A stretch of 64,000 bases of DNA from Brenneria populi (GCF_036016195.1 NZ_JAYWTM010000011.1:1-64000); one strand, 5' to 3'. Positions 43,285 to 52,873 are shown, counted from the first letter of the stretch. The notes: a model not told the origin generated them from the sequence alone. Numbers and translations: made by a program.

Positions 43285-44990
43285 ACCTCTTCCTCCTGTT
43301 TTACTTTCGCCTGCCGCCGAATCTCGCTGAGCAGCACGCCGGGCGCGATGCCGTCGCCGTCGTAGCGCAGCTCCACGATAGCCGGACGCCGTTTTTCTTC
43401 GGCAAAACGCAGCGCCTGACGGAACGCCGCCTCGAACTTGCCGGTATCGTCCACCACCACGCCCCACCCTTCATAGGCATCCGCCAGACGGGCAAACTCC
43501 GGGTTGCTAAAACGCAGCGCGATTTCCCGCTCGGGGAAGTGGTGCTCCTGATGCGCCCGAATAGTGCCCCACATGCCGTTGTTGAATACCAGAACCACCA
43601 CGCCGACCTGGTATTGCAGCGCGACGCCCAGCTCCTGCATGTTCATCTGAAAACAGCCGTCGCCGGCGAAACAGACCGCCGGGCGGTCGCGGTGCTCCAG
43701 CTTGTAGGAGATGGCGGCCGGCAGCCCGTAGCCCATCGCTCCCACCGTCGGCGCCAGGGAACTGCCCAGTCCGGAGAAGGGAACGTAACGGTGCGGATAG
43801 AGCGCATAGTTGCCGGCGCCGACGGTGATGCAGCCGCGGCCGTCCAATACCTCGCCGACAATTTGCGCCACCCGATCGAGGCTCAGCGCGCCGGGAGAGG
43901 ACAGCGGCCTGAGGGTCGCCAGGTAGGCGTCGCGGGCCTGGGCGCGCAGCGGCCGCCAAACCGGTTCGCTCTCCGGCGACAGTGCTTGCAACGCGGCGGC
44001 AAAGGCGTTAACGCTGGCATTGATCGCCAGCGTGGGGCGGTAAACGTGTCCCAATTCTTCGGGATCGGGATAGATATGAATCAGCGTTTGCTGCGGGATT
44101 GGCGCGGCGATCCAGCTATAGCCTTCGCTGGTGGCTTCGCCGATACGCGTGCCGACGGCGATGATCAGATCGCTGTCCCGCAATTGCCGGCGCAGCGCGT
44201 CATGCATGGCGAAACCGACATGGCCGACGAACTGCTCGTCGCGCTGATCGTAGCACTCCAGGCGGCGCCAGGCGACGCCGACCGGTAAATCAAAACGGCG
44301 GGCGAACTGCCGTAGCTGCCGCTGGGCCTGCTCGCTCCAGCCGCTGCCGCCCACCAGCAGGAAAGGACGCTGCGCCTGCTTCAGGCGCGTTTCCAGCTCG
44401 GCCATCTGTTCCGCGCCGGGATAGGCATCCAGACGCGGACGGGCCGCGACGACGGAGACATCCGATTCGCCCCACAGAACATCTTCCGGCAGCGCCAGCA
44501 CCACGGGGCCGGGCCGGCCGCTGGTGGCCACCGCGTAGGCGCGCGCCACGAACTCCGGGATGCGATCGGTGCGATCGATTTGCGCCACCCATTTCGCCAT
44601 CTGGCCGAACATGCGGCGGTAGTCGATCTCCTGAAACGCTTCGCGTTCGATGAAATCGTTCCCCACCTGTCCCACAAACAGAATCATCGGCGTGGAGTCC
44701 TGATAGGCGGTATGCACCCCGATCGAGGCGTTGGTCGCGCCCGGCCCGCGCGTCACCATACAGATGCCCGGCTCGCCGGTCATTTTGCCGTAGGCTTCCG
44801 CCATATAGGCCGCGCCGCCTTCCTGGCGGCATACCACCGACTGAATTTGGTCGGTATGCTCGTTGAACGCGTCAATGCAGGGAAGAAAACTCTCGCCCGG
44901 CACCAGGAATATCCGTCTGGCGCCTTGCTCGCGCAGCTGCTCCAGTAAGATTTGGCCGCCATTACGGGAAGGTTGAGAGGGGTTCTTCAT
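43281..44990 (-). CDS. Thiamine diphosphate-dependent enzyme (acetolactate synthase/decarboxylase-like)
   Basis: A 569-aa ThDP enzyme. Catalytic Glu 57 in CRQEGGAAYMAEAYGK, a central FAD/NAD-like domain (IAVGTRIGEATSEGYSW), and the ThDP/Mg site GDGCFQMNMQELGVALQ ... VFNNGMWGTI. No acetolactate synthase small subunit is near. Paired with an aldehyde dehydrogenase, a 2-oxo acid decarboxylase is more likely than acetolactate synthesis (inference). ATG 44990 has GGAG six bases upstream; 44993 is equally possible. It is the first gene of the operon. Confidence 0.85.
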   Translation of the reverse strand: MKNPSQPSRNGGQILLEQLREQGARRIFLVPGESFLPCIDAFNEHTDQIQSVVCRQEGGAAYMAEAYGKMTGEPGICMVTRGPGATNASIGVHTAYQDSTPMILFVGQVGNDFIEREAFQEIDYRRMFGQMAKWVAQIDRTDRIPEFVARAYAVATSGRPGPVVLALPEDVLWGESDVSVVAARPRLDAYPGAEQMAELETRLKQAQRPFLLVGGSGWSEQAQRQLRQFARRFDLPVGVAWRRLECYDQRDEQFVGHVGFAMHDALRRQLRDSDLIIAVGTRIGEATSEGYSWIAAPIPQQTLIHIYPDPEELGHVYRPTLAINASVNAFAAALQALSPESEPVWRPLRAQARDAYLATLRPLSSPGALSLDRVAQIVGEVLDGRGCITVGAGNYALYPHRYVPFSGLGSSLAPTVGAMGYGLPAAISYKLEHRDRPAVCFAGDGCFQMNMQELGVALQYQVGVVVLVFNNGMWGTIRAHQEHHFPEREIALRFSNPEFARLADAYEGWGVVVDDTGKFEAAFRQALRFAEEKRRPAIVELRYDGDGIAPGVLLSEIRRQAKVKQEEEV

Positions 44991-45002
44991 CATTTGCTCC
45001 AA

Positions 45003-45476
45003 AGTGTTAAATGATCTTTTTCATACGCCACAAATAAAAACGCCGACGCGCTCCCGTGTGACGAACGCAAACTGCTTATTTCATCGTTAACCTATGGGCG
45101 GCGATGAAAATACTGACAATCTTCCGGTGCGACAAAACGGATAATTTAATATTTCCGCTGAAAAACATCACAGCCAATATAAATAAATCTCTTCCACCCC
45201 TTATTCTTCATACAATAACAACGCAGCGTCAATTTTATATATTTAATGCGGCATATAATCTTGATTTATATTATTTTACACCATTACGGTGCAATTATTT
45301 AATAAAAACACCAATAGAGTGCAGCCCTTGCACCAATAAGTCACAAAACAATATAAAACGCAGTAATACCATCAAATAAAAATAACAAGGAAGAATAATC
45401 AATTGCCGATAAAAATAATACGCCATTCGAAATAGCGTATTAATGCGCGTCGGGAAAATACGATGGGAAATATTAC
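45003..45476. promoter_or_regulatory. AT-rich region upstream of the ThDP-enzyme operon
   Basis: Strongly AT-rich with no credible gene; a weak 91-codon plus frame was rejected. It should contain the promoter of the minus operon. I could not fix a -10/-35 pair. Confidence 0.45.
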
Positions 45477-45700
45477 ATATACCCTAAATAATTCGCATTG
45501 CAGGACAAAAACGCCAAAGCGTTTGAGTTTGCCGACAAAGTCCGGTGAGCGGCGATAAGGGACGATGTTGAACGGCGCTTGCGCTGGCCCCGAAGGGGTG
45601 AGGCCATCAGGCCGAATAACGCGGCGACGCAGCGAAGCCACGCGCCGTCTCTGCGCAGAGGGCCGGCGGCGGGGCCGTAACGGCGCCGTTCCGCCAGCAA
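45477..45700 (+). repeat. Dispersed intergenic repeat, copy B
   Basis: Starts TATACCCTAAATAATTCGCATTGCAGG and shares TTGCRGGACAAAA and AACGGCGCTTGCGCTGG with copy A, and CAGGCYGAATAACGCGGC further on. It also contains GCCCCGAAGGGG-type local symmetry. Non-coding. Confidence 0.6.
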
Positions 45701-45716
45701 GCGTTACGCAGCGGTA

Positions 45717-46958
45717 TTAAGCGGATAGCGCCTTAGCCCGCGCCGCACGCAACAGCAGCGCGTTCAGCAGCACGTCGCCGCCTTTGGCGGCGTCCTGCGG
45801 CGATATCGCTTCGCTCTCATTGTGGCTGATGCCGCCGGCGCAAGGGATAAAGACCATTGCCGTCGGACAATGTTTCGCCACGTTGATGGCGTCATGCCCC
45901 GCGCCGCTGATGATATCCCGCCAGGAGTGGCCCAGCGCCTGCGCCGCGCCGCGCACGTTAGCGACGCACTCTTCGTCAAAATGCGTGGCGGGACTCAGCC
46001 AATGCCGCTCGATTTGCAGCGTTAATCCGCGCGCCGCGGCGATATCGCTTAGCTGCCGGCGCACGTGGCTTTCCATCGCCGCCAGACTCTTATCTTCGGG
46101 GTGGCGTAAATCCACGGTAAACGCTACCCGGCTGGGAATGGTATTGCGCGACGATCCCGGAATGGCCATCTGGCCGATGGTAAACAGCCCGTCAGGAAAT
46201 GCGCCGCCCAGCGAACGCTCCAGGGAGGCCAGCATTTCGCCCACGCCGAATAACGGATCGAGCCGGGATTTCATCGGCGTCGTACCGGCATGGGCGGAAA
46301 CGCCGACGACATCGACGTTCAGCCAGCAGATCCCCTGCCCGCCGGTCACGACGCCGATCGTGACGCCCTCATCCTCCAGCACCGGACCCTGTTCTATGTG
46401 CGCCTCATAGTAGGCGTCGAAGGCCCGGGCCAAAGGCGCGCTCCCGGCATGGCCGACGTCGGCGAGCGAGCGGCGGACGCTGACGCCGTCGCGATCGGCG
46501 ATGGCGAGCGCCTCGTCCAGTTCCAGCATCCCGGTAAATACGGCGGAACCCAGCATCGCCGGCGTGAATCGCGCCCCCTCTTCATTGGTCCAGACGGCGA
46601 TTTCCAGAGGTTGCTCGGTGATAATATGCTTATCGTTCAGGGTGCGGATCGCCTCCAGCCCAGCCAATACGCCGTAGATGCCGTCAAATCGGCCGCCCTT
46701 CGGTTGCGTATCGAGGTGGCTGCCGATGACTATCGGATCGGCCTGCGGATTTTTACCTTCGCGGCGGGCGAACAAATTGCCAATGGCATCAAAATAAGTG
46801 CGCATCCCGGCGTCCCGGCACCACTGCATAAAGAGTTCGCGCCCCTGTTTATCCTCCTGCGTTAATGCCAGACGCGTATTTCCTCCCGCGGGCGTCGCGC
46901 CGACTTTCGCCATATCCATCAGACTATTCCACAGACGCTCGCCATTCACTTGCAACAT
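45717..46958 (-). CDS. M20/M28-type Zn amidohydrolase (N-carbamoyl-L-amino-acid hydrolase/AllC-like)
   Basis: A 413-aa hydrolase. Metal-site blocks are VIGSHLDTQPKGGRFDGIYG, WTNEEGARF, EAHIEQGPVLE and AGHDAINVAKHCPTAMVFIPCAGGISHNESE. The family cleaves N-carbamoyl amino acids, allantoate or ureidoglycine and often works in nitrogen scavenging. The start ATG 46958 follows GAGGAAG. It is separated from the ThDP operon by 714 bp of AT-rich and repeat DNA, so it is probably a separate unit. Confidence 0.88.
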   Translation of the reverse strand: MLQVNGERLWNSLMDMAKVGATPAGGNTRLALTQEDKQGRELFMQWCRDAGMRTYFDAIGNLFARREGKNPQADPIVIGSHLDTQPKGGRFDGIYGVLAGLEAIRTLNDKHIITEQPLEIAVWTNEEGARFTPAMLGSAVFTGMLELDEALAIADRDGVSVRRSLADVGHAGSAPLARAFDAYYEAHIEQGPVLEDEGVTIGVVTGGQGICWLNVDVVGVSAHAGTTPMKSRLDPLFGVGEMLASLERSLGGAFPDGLFTIGQMAIPGSSRNTIPSRVAFTVDLRHPEDKSLAAMESHVRRQLSDIAAARGLTLQIERHWLSPATHFDEECVANVRGAAQALGHSWRDIISGAGHDAINVAKHCPTAMVFIPCAGGISHNESEAISPQDAAKGGDVLLNALLLRAARAKALSA

Positions 46959-47164
46959 TTTCGCTTCCTCAGCCAGTACGTTGTTATATTCGGCAACGAA
47001 TATTCGCCGATAAAAATATATATCGATTAATTTTTATCGCTTTCTTCCCCCAATGCGTCAATCCATTATTTTTAATGCCGGGTATTAACCAAATTAATAA
47101 TCCGCGCGATAAATATTTACGCACGCGTTTATAACGTCGAATTGCTACCGACATCGTCTTTAAT

Positions 47165-47539
47165 TCATCCGATATTTTTCATTAAGCGCTGCGTCTTATT
47201 ATCCGCTATCGAATCACGCAGCGACAACCGTTCTCCGAACATCATCTTCATCCGCGACATTGCCATTTCCGCCAGCGACTCCGGTGGTAATCCACTTTCA
47301 TTCATCAGATGGAAAACCGAATCGATAAATCCCTGTAACGCCCGCAGCGTAAGGTTGAAGACGCTTTTAAGCATCAGGGCGGTGACGATCGCCGTATCGG
47401 CGTAACGCAGGGCGGGTTCAGCGGTGTCGTACCATGCGGCGGTGGCGTCATCGCCGATCCAGACGATTAGCGAACCCCGTTGACGAAGCGCGTGGTTATA
47501 GGTTTTCCAGTTGATAATTTTAAACTTCTGCTTTGCCAC
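47165..47539 (-). pseudogene. Internally deleted IS903/IS5-family transposase
   Basis: The first part, MAKQKFKIINWKTYNHALRQRGSL to LRALQGFIDSVFHLMN, matches the start of IS903-type transposases. It then jumps in frame to ESLAEMAMSRMKMMFGERLSLRD, a C-terminal block that should lie about 200 residues later. The DDE catalytic core is missing, so it cannot transpose by itself. The very C-terminus is also changed (NKTQRLMKNIG). It lies in an AT-rich region. Confidence 0.75.
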
Positions 47540-47598
47540 GGTTCGCCATGTACTGTCTGGGAAGAGAGTGATCTGATTCTGTTTGTCGCTGAAAGTTC

Positions 47599-47616
47599 GA
47601 TTGATTCAACGACGCC
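47599..47616. repeat. Candidate terminal inverted repeat of the IS903-like remnant
   Basis: GATTGATTCAACGACGCC read in reverse (GGCGTCGTTGAATCAATC) resembles the IS903-family end GGCTTTGTTGAATAAATC. It lies upstream of the truncated transposase in the right orientation. The other end was not found. Confidence 0.4.
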
Positions 47617-47921
47617 CAAAACTGAAAGAGTGGAATTGTCTGCAGCGCAGCCTATATATACTCCAATTTGCTGAATCCTTGAGAAAACGCCTCACAGGCT
47701 GTTCTTTGGTTTATAGAGTCAGGGATGAATCGCAGAAAAAGACCTCAAGCAGGGCGCTTTTATTGCAACCAAAGATTCCACCCAAGAGCATTAAATCCCA
47801 GTTATGAATACAGCGCTCCCGGGTATTGGGTGACTTCCGAGGATAAAAGAATGCAACTTTACAGTTGTAACGTAAACATGATATTAAAATAGACTTTTTA
47901 GCATAAGGAGTGGTACTTTTT

Positions 47922-48404
47922 GTGGATAACGTAATTACTGTCATTGCTAGCGTCCTTGCCATCTATTTTATAATTGCAATGTTGACGTTTTTTTATTGGC
48001 TCATATTCCGGAAGGGTAGCCTTAAGAAGTCTTTAATACACATAGGACTTTCCGTAGCACTGCTATGCGCAGTGACCGGCGTTCAAATGCTGATATGGAA
48101 TGGCGTAAACGCTGAGCTGGCGGCACAGAAGGCAGCCCAGATGCCCAAGCCCGTCACCATTGCGCCGGAGCTACTGAAGATATTGGAGGCTAATGCCGAT
48201 CCGGCATTGATGGATCCCGCGCAAGTGACCGCTATTGCGGAGCTGGCTAACCAGCGTCTGGGGGAAGCAGGCACGCTGCATGCCGCCGCGCTGAAAAAGT
48301 ATTTCGTGTATTACCATAGTAAACTTGCACAAAATAAACAGCCGGAGAATATAGCGAATATCAATTTTGATGCGCAACGGCGCAATGCTGAACGCGCTCC
48401 TTAA
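47922..48404 (+). CDS. Orphan small membrane protein
   Basis: A 160-aa protein with two N-terminal transmembrane helices (about residues 4-28 and 42-64) and a soluble, alpha-helical C-terminal half rich in Ala, Leu and Glu. No family recognised. GTG 47922 is chosen; AAGGAG lies 11 bases upstream and the ribosome site is not ideal. A GTG at 47910 is in frame but overlaps the AAGGAG. AT-rich flanks and the IS remnant suggest acquired DNA. Role unknown; an immunity-type protein is one idea without support. Confidence 0.55.
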   Translation: MDNVITVIASVLAIYFIIAMLTFFYWLIFRKGSLKKSLIHIGLSVALLCAVTGVQMLIWNGVNAELAAQKAAQMPKPVTIAPELLKILEANADPALMDPAQVTAIAELANQRLGEAGTLHAAALKKYFVYYHSKLAQNKQPENIANINFDAQRRNAERAP

Positions 48405-48736
48405 GTCGTAATTTTATTCTAAAATTGCACGCACCGCCTCAAACACCTACGGCGTGTATCTGAGGCGGAGCCGTAACCATCCCCTTTAAAACGCCCGGCT
48501 AAACAACTCATCATGAGTGATATTCTGTTGTCACTGCGTATTGAAACCGAATTTTCGCTGGCGATCTATCATACCCAGTTCGCAATTTGCTGATTTTTCT
48601 CATTAGGTTTCGGATCATCGCGCCAACAGCATTCACTAATCGAAAACATCTGACAAGCGCAACGAATACTGATATTTCAGACAAGAAAATTCTATTTATC
48701 CACATTTCTCTTTTTCGGGAGGATTCTCCCCGCACA
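48405..48736. other. Intergenic region with a hairpin, no gene seen
   Basis: CCGCCTCA ... TGAGGCGG (about 48436-48470) forms an 8-bp stem soon after the orphan membrane protein, without a T-run. The rest shows nothing recognisable. Confidence 0.4.
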
Positions 48737-49660
48737 TCAAACATACAGCGACCGCTCGCCCGCCGGGCGGGTTTTGAAACGCCGATGCAGCCAAAGATAC
48801 TGTTCGGGAGCCTTCATGATCTCCTGCTCAATAGCCCGATTTATATAGTTGGCGGCGGCCAAATCGTCATCATAAGGGTAATTTTCCAATTTGGCGGAGA
48901 TCGTCAATTGATACCCTTGCGAGCCAGGCTTACGAATAACGACGGCGGTCACCAATTCCGGCTTGGCCAACTTAGAGATAATGAACGTGCCGTTGGTGGT
49001 CGCCGCCCGCTCCACGCCGAAAAACGGCACGAATACGCTGCCTTTGGGACCATAGTCCTGATCGGGAGCGAACCAGACGACGCCGCCGCGTTTCAATCTA
49101 TGCACCATGCTAACCAGTTTTTTGCGGCTAACCAGTTCGTTGCCCGATCTTGAGCGCCCCTTCCTCTGCACCAGCTCCATGATTTTGCTGTTATGAGGCC
49201 GATACATAACGGTCATCGGCTGACAGTGCCCCAGCATGCGGAAATGGAGCTCCAGCGTCATAAAATGTACGCCGATCACGATCACCCCTTGCCGCTTGTT
49301 TTCCGCCTGCTGCAAATTTTCCAGCCCGACGACTTCAACCCACTTTTTTATTCGTTTGTCGGACCAAAACCACGCCATACCCGTTTCCATCAGCCCTATG
49401 CCGAGGGAGGCGAAATTATCGGTGACTCTGGCCTTGATTTGCCGCGCGTTCTCGTCGGGAAAGCAGAGTTCCATATTACGCGTGGCGATCGCCAGACGCC
49501 TTTTTAAAAAGCGCATCGACTGGTGCCCTAGCCAGCCTCCCAATCTAACCAGCGCGGGATAAGGCAGTTGAACCAGAAAGAACAGCACGCCCAATCCGAG
49601 CCACAGCATCCAGTGCCGCGGGTGGGCGTAGTGTAAAAGATTTTCCCGGGTATTCGGCAT
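48737..49660 (-). CDS. lpxP: Lipid A palmitoleoyl/lauroyl acyltransferase (LpxP/LpxL family)
   Basis: A 307-aa inner-membrane acyltransferase that adds a secondary acyl chain to Kdo2-lipid IVA. It has the N-terminal helix WLGLGVLFFLVQLPYPALVRLG, the catalytic HX4E (GVHFMTLEL) and the C-terminal APEQYLWLHRRFKTRPAGE. Details such as CQPMTVMYRPHN, VWFAPDQDYGPKGS and AATTNGT are closer to the cold-induced E. coli LpxP than to LpxL, which is why this symbol is given. ATG 49660 is preferred; an in-frame ATG at 49708 would add 16 residues. Confidence 0.82.
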   Translation of the reverse strand: MPNTRENLLHYAHPRHWMLWLGLGVLFFLVQLPYPALVRLGGWLGHQSMRFLKRRLAIATRNMELCFPDENARQIKARVTDNFASLGIGLMETGMAWFWSDKRIKKWVEVVGLENLQQAENKRQGVIVIGVHFMTLELHFRMLGHCQPMTVMYRPHNSKIMELVQRKGRSRSGNELVSRKKLVSMVHRLKRGGVVWFAPDQDYGPKGSVFVPFFGVERAATTNGTFIISKLAKPELVTAVVIRKPGSQGYQLTISAKLENYPYDDDLAAANYINRAIEQEIMKAPEQYLWLHRRFKTRPAGERSLYV

Positions 49661-49957
49661 ATAGCGTACGTCCCTAACTATTAGCAAGCGGGCTTTAACG
49701 GAACCCATTCATAACACGCATTTATTAAGCTAAGATTGCCGTAATCTTCGCTACCCCAAGCCCCCAATCGGGCTATCTGCGCGGGCTGCTCGTTACGTTG
49801 TCTACATTGGACGCTAATGAGAGGCGCGAATTCAAATTTAACTTTCTTATGGTGATTATTCTTGGTGAAATGAATCGCGCTATCCGCTAGCGAGGACGCG
49901 TTATGGCGACGCGCCGAAGGCGTATCGCCGATTGAAAAACAGCTGAGGTGATAGCGT

Positions 49958-50740
49958 TTAGGAGGCCGTGCTGACCGAACGCCGCATGGCTTCGGCCAGC
50001 AGCATCGTCACCAGTACGGAAGCCCCTAAGGCCGCGACAAACGCCGTCAATATTCCCGTCTTGAGCAGCAGTTCTCCGATCGTCACATAGAAAACGATAA
50101 CGCCCAACGCGCTTACCGCATTGCCGCGCACCACCGCCGCCATCTCTCCCCGACCGCCCTGCACATGGGCAAAGACCGTCAGCGGCCAGGCAATCACGGG
50201 AATCGGCGAAAGAATGCCGCTGACATGCGGGCCGATAATGTGCGCCGAACCGGTAATGGCGAAAAGCATCGCGGTTGATGTCAGCATGCGCAAGGGAATG
50301 TCCCAGAACGGCGCCGGCGATGGGCTGACGCGCCGCTCCAACTTCCCGGTTAGGCGAATGATCATCGCGACCGCCGCCAGGCTGATAATAATCGCGACCG
50401 CCGGCGAAGCGGCAACCAGCAGCAGCAGGGAGATGGCGACAAAAAAGACCAGCGCGGCGCCGCAGGCCGCCGGAACGGCCAGCGAGCGGGCGATGACCAG
50501 GTAAAAAAGATAAGTCAGCAGCACCGCCGCCAGCCCCGACAGCGAGCCTGACACGGCTTGAACCGCAAATTGCGGCCCCTGCTCGATGGCGAGAAACAGC
50601 GCGACCGGACCGGACGTCAGCGGCATGCCGGAGAGTAAACCACCGACGAAGCTGCCCCATTTTCTCACCGCCAAAGAGACGACAAGCATCAACGCCGGCG
50701 TGACGATTAATTTAACCGCTAATATATCCAAATCAAACAT
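49958..50740 (-). CDS. Multi-pass inner-membrane protein of unknown function
   Basis: A 260-aa protein with about eight hydrophobic segments (from MFDLDILAVKLIVTPALMLVVSLAV to VAALGASVLVTMLLAEAM). SGMPLTSGPVALFLAIEQG and SGILSPIPVIAWPLTVFAH are repeat-like half motifs, hinting at two homologous halves. It resembles transporter-like proteins but I cannot name a family. ATG 50740 directly abuts AGGGAG, so the true start may be a few codons later (TTG 50731). Confidence 0.7.
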   Translation of the reverse strand: MFDLDILAVKLIVTPALMLVVSLAVRKWGSFVGGLLSGMPLTSGPVALFLAIEQGPQFAVQAVSGSLSGLAAVLLTYLFYLVIARSLAVPAACGAALVFFVAISLLLLVAASPAVAIIISLAAVAMIIRLTGKLERRVSPSPAPFWDIPLRMLTSTAMLFAITGSAHIIGPHVSGILSPIPVIAWPLTVFAHVQGGRGEMAAVVRGNAVSALGVIVFYVTIGELLLKTGILTAFVAALGASVLVTMLLAEAMRRSVSTAS

Positions 50741-50761
50741 CTCCCTGCATATCTCCCCCCT

Positions 50762-50857
50762 CGAACCGCAAGGGCCCGGCGGCCCCTGGCGCTGTTCAAA
50801 ACGCGTTTGGCGTTTTTGTCCCGCAGTTCGACTTATTCTTCGGGGCATAACTATGGA
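50762..50857 (-). repeat. Dispersed intergenic repeat, copy C
   Basis: In reverse orientation it reads AAGTCGAACTGCGGGACAAA, then ACGCCAAACGCGTTTTGAACAGCGCC, matching blocks of copies A and B. The end is GC-rich (GGGGCCGCCGGGCCC). Non-coding. Confidence 0.55.
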
Positions 50858-51099
50858 TGAAAAGCTATACCGTGACCGACGGCCCGCTTTTTTCGACTGT
50901 ATCAGGAAGTCTGGAGATGTAAATGCGAAAGTAGAGCCGGAATATCGCGCGCAACGGCGTTTAACCCATAGCGCCGGCGGCGCTCCGGAAGCGACGGGGA
51001 AAGGTCCGTCATAAAAAAAAGCGCTGGCTAGAATAGCGGGGATTAAATATATTGCACCCTATTCCAATAAGCGTTCATTTAACAGGGTTGAATTAAGGT

Positions 51100-51651
51100 A
51101 TGATGAAAAAGTGGCCTGTATTCCTCCCTTTTTTACTGCTTATCGCCATCGCTTCCGCCAGGGCGGCGGTATCCAGTATAGAGCATGAGATGTCGCAGGT
51201 ACCGGCGGACAAGGTTTATCAAACCGTGGCGGGGATTATCAGTTATTCACACTGGCCGGTGCCGAATAAAATCCCCACGCTGTGCATATTTTCATCCGCC
51301 TATTTTCTCTCCTCATTAACCGCGCCGGTTTCAACGCCGAAGACGCCGATTTTTAATGCCGTCATACTGGAAAATAGCCGCGATATTCCGCCATCACGAT
51401 GCGACGCCGTCTATTTCGGACGAGAGTCGGAGGCGGAACAGCTAAAAATAACGGAGCAGCTTCCGGATTATCCGCTCTTGACGATTGCAGAACAGAATCA
51501 GGAATGCACCAGAGGCAGCGCGTTTTGCCTGGCGTTTTCCAATAAAACCGTCAGCTTTTCCGTTAATTTGGATGCGTTGTCCCGTACCGGTATCAGGGTG
51601 AGCCCTGAAGTGTTAATTCTCGCGCGGTCACAGAATGAAGATCATGAATAA
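51100..51651 (+). CDS. yfiR: YfiR-family periplasmic regulator of the diguanylate cyclase
   Basis: A 183-aa periplasmic protein with a Sec signal (MMKKWPVFLPFLLLIAIASARAA). The mature part has the YfiR/HmsC-like blocks YQTVAGIISYSHWP, ILENSRDIPPSRCDAVYFG and SFSVNLDALSRTGIRVSPEVL; conserved cysteines (CIF, CDA, CTRG, CLA) fit the disulfides of Pseudomonas YfiR. It binds and represses YfiN in the periplasm. It overlaps yfiN by 17 bp. ATG 51103 would also fit the ribosome site. Confidence 0.85.
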   Translation: MMKKWPVFLPFLLLIAIASARAAVSSIEHEMSQVPADKVYQTVAGIISYSHWPVPNKIPTLCIFSSAYFLSSLTAPVSTPKTPIFNAVILENSRDIPPSRCDAVYFGRESEAEQLKITEQLPDYPLLTIAEQNQECTRGSAFCLAFSNKTVSFSVNLDALSRTGIRVSPEVLILARSQNEDHE

Positions 51652-52873
51652 TAAAGGCATTTTTACTTCCCATCCGGCAAGGAAAATAACCTTCAGGTCT
51701 GCCCTGACCCGCATCAGCGCGATAAGCATCGTTATTACGATGACGCTTTCATGGATGCTGATTACCACCGCTTCGCTGATTTCGCTCAAGCAATATACGG
51801 AAAAGAGCCTGCAAGTTCTGGCTTACACGTTAAGCCAGAGCGTAGAAGCCGCGGTGGTATTTCAGGACAGCTTAGCCACCAAAGAAATATTAGAAAACCT
51901 CGGCCGGCAGGGGCAGTTCAGCGTGGCGACGGTAACCGACGTTCAGGGGAGAAAATTGACCGAATGGCGGGCGGATAATAGCTATTCTACGGAATATCAG
52001 GATAAGGCGATTATCCGCTGGCTATTTCCGCACTCGGTTATTCAGCCTATTTATCATCGCGGGGAACGGGTAGGCGACATTGAGATCTCCGGCGCGGACG
52101 CGACGATTAAACAGTTCGTTTATTTCTCTTTAATCGCGCTAACCCTGTGCATTATTTTAGCGTCGGTTCTGGCTATTTTTATCTCCCGCCGTCTGCATAA
52201 CGGGCTGATTTTCGACCTGCAAAATATTACCGATGTGGTGCACGATATCAGGGAAAACCGCAATTTCACCCGCCGGGCGCCGGCGGGGAAAATAGTGGAG
52301 ATCGATACCCTAAGTAAAGATTTCAACAGCTTAATTGAGGAGATCGAACATTGGCAAAACCAGATGTTGAAAGAGAACGACTCGCTGCTAAAACGTTCGC
52401 GCCGCGACTCGTTGACCGGATTAGCCAACCGCGCGGCATTCTGCGGTACCTTGGAAAATTTGCTCAGAGATAAGAAAAGCAAGTCTCAGATAGCGCTGCT
52501 GTTTATCGATTGCAACGATTTCAAGCAGGTTAACGATACCTATGGACATGCCGCAGGCGACGACGTTCTCGTCACCATCGCCAATCGCTTATTACAGTGC
52601 GTGGGTAAAGCGTCGCTGCCGGCGCGCCTGGGCGGCGATGAGTTCGCCCTGTTTATCTTTTCCAAAACCGCGGATAGGGATCTTATTGACGCCACGATAG
52701 GGAAAATCGAGGAGACAATGAGCGAACCTATCTATTTATCCGACGGCACGACTATCGGAATGACGTTAAGTATCGGCGTCGCCATTGCGGATAATTATTC
52801 GACATTGAAATCCTTGATGGAAGAGGCGGATAAAAATATGTATCTGGAAAAACAGCGCCATCGCAATAATTGA
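51635..52873 (+). CDS. yfiN: Diguanylate cyclase YfiN/DgcN
   Basis: A 412-aa inner-membrane enzyme that makes cyclic di-GMP. Two transmembrane helices (about residues 25-50 and 164-185) enclose a periplasmic CHASE8-like sensor. A HAMP domain (NGLIFDLQNITDVVHDIRENRNFTRR) and a GGDEF domain (RLGGDEFALF active site) follow. No RxxD inhibition site was confirmed. Repressed by YfiR and activated by YfiB at the outer membrane in the known system. It overlaps yfiB by four bases at its upstream in-frame ATG, but the real yfiB start is later. Confidence 0.9.
   Translation: MKIMNNKGIFTSHPARKITFRSALTRISAISIVITMTLSWMLITTASLISLKQYTEKSLQVLAYTLSQSVEAAVVFQDSLATKEILENLGRQGQFSVATVTDVQGRKLTEWRADNSYSTEYQDKAIIRWLFPHSVIQPIYHRGERVGDIEISGADATIKQFVYFSLIALTLCIILASVLAIFISRRLHNGLIFDLQNITDVVHDIRENRNFTRRAPAGKIVEIDTLSKDFNSLIEEIEHWQNQMLKENDSLLKRSRRDSLTGLANRAAFCGTLENLLRDKKSKSQIALLFIDCNDFKQVNDTYGHAAGDDVLVTIANRLLQCVGKASLPARLGGDEFALFIFSKTADRDLIDATIGKIEETMSEPIYLSDGTTIGMTLSIGVAIADNYSTLKSLMEEADKNMYLEKQRHRNN

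Noticed and set aside
45104..45379. 91-codon plus frame upstream of the ThDP operon
   Set aside because: AT-rich low-complexity translation without a ribosome site; more likely promoter DNA.
50853..51014. 53-codon frame after repeat copy C
   Set aside because: No ribosome site, partly inside the repeat, no recognisable content.
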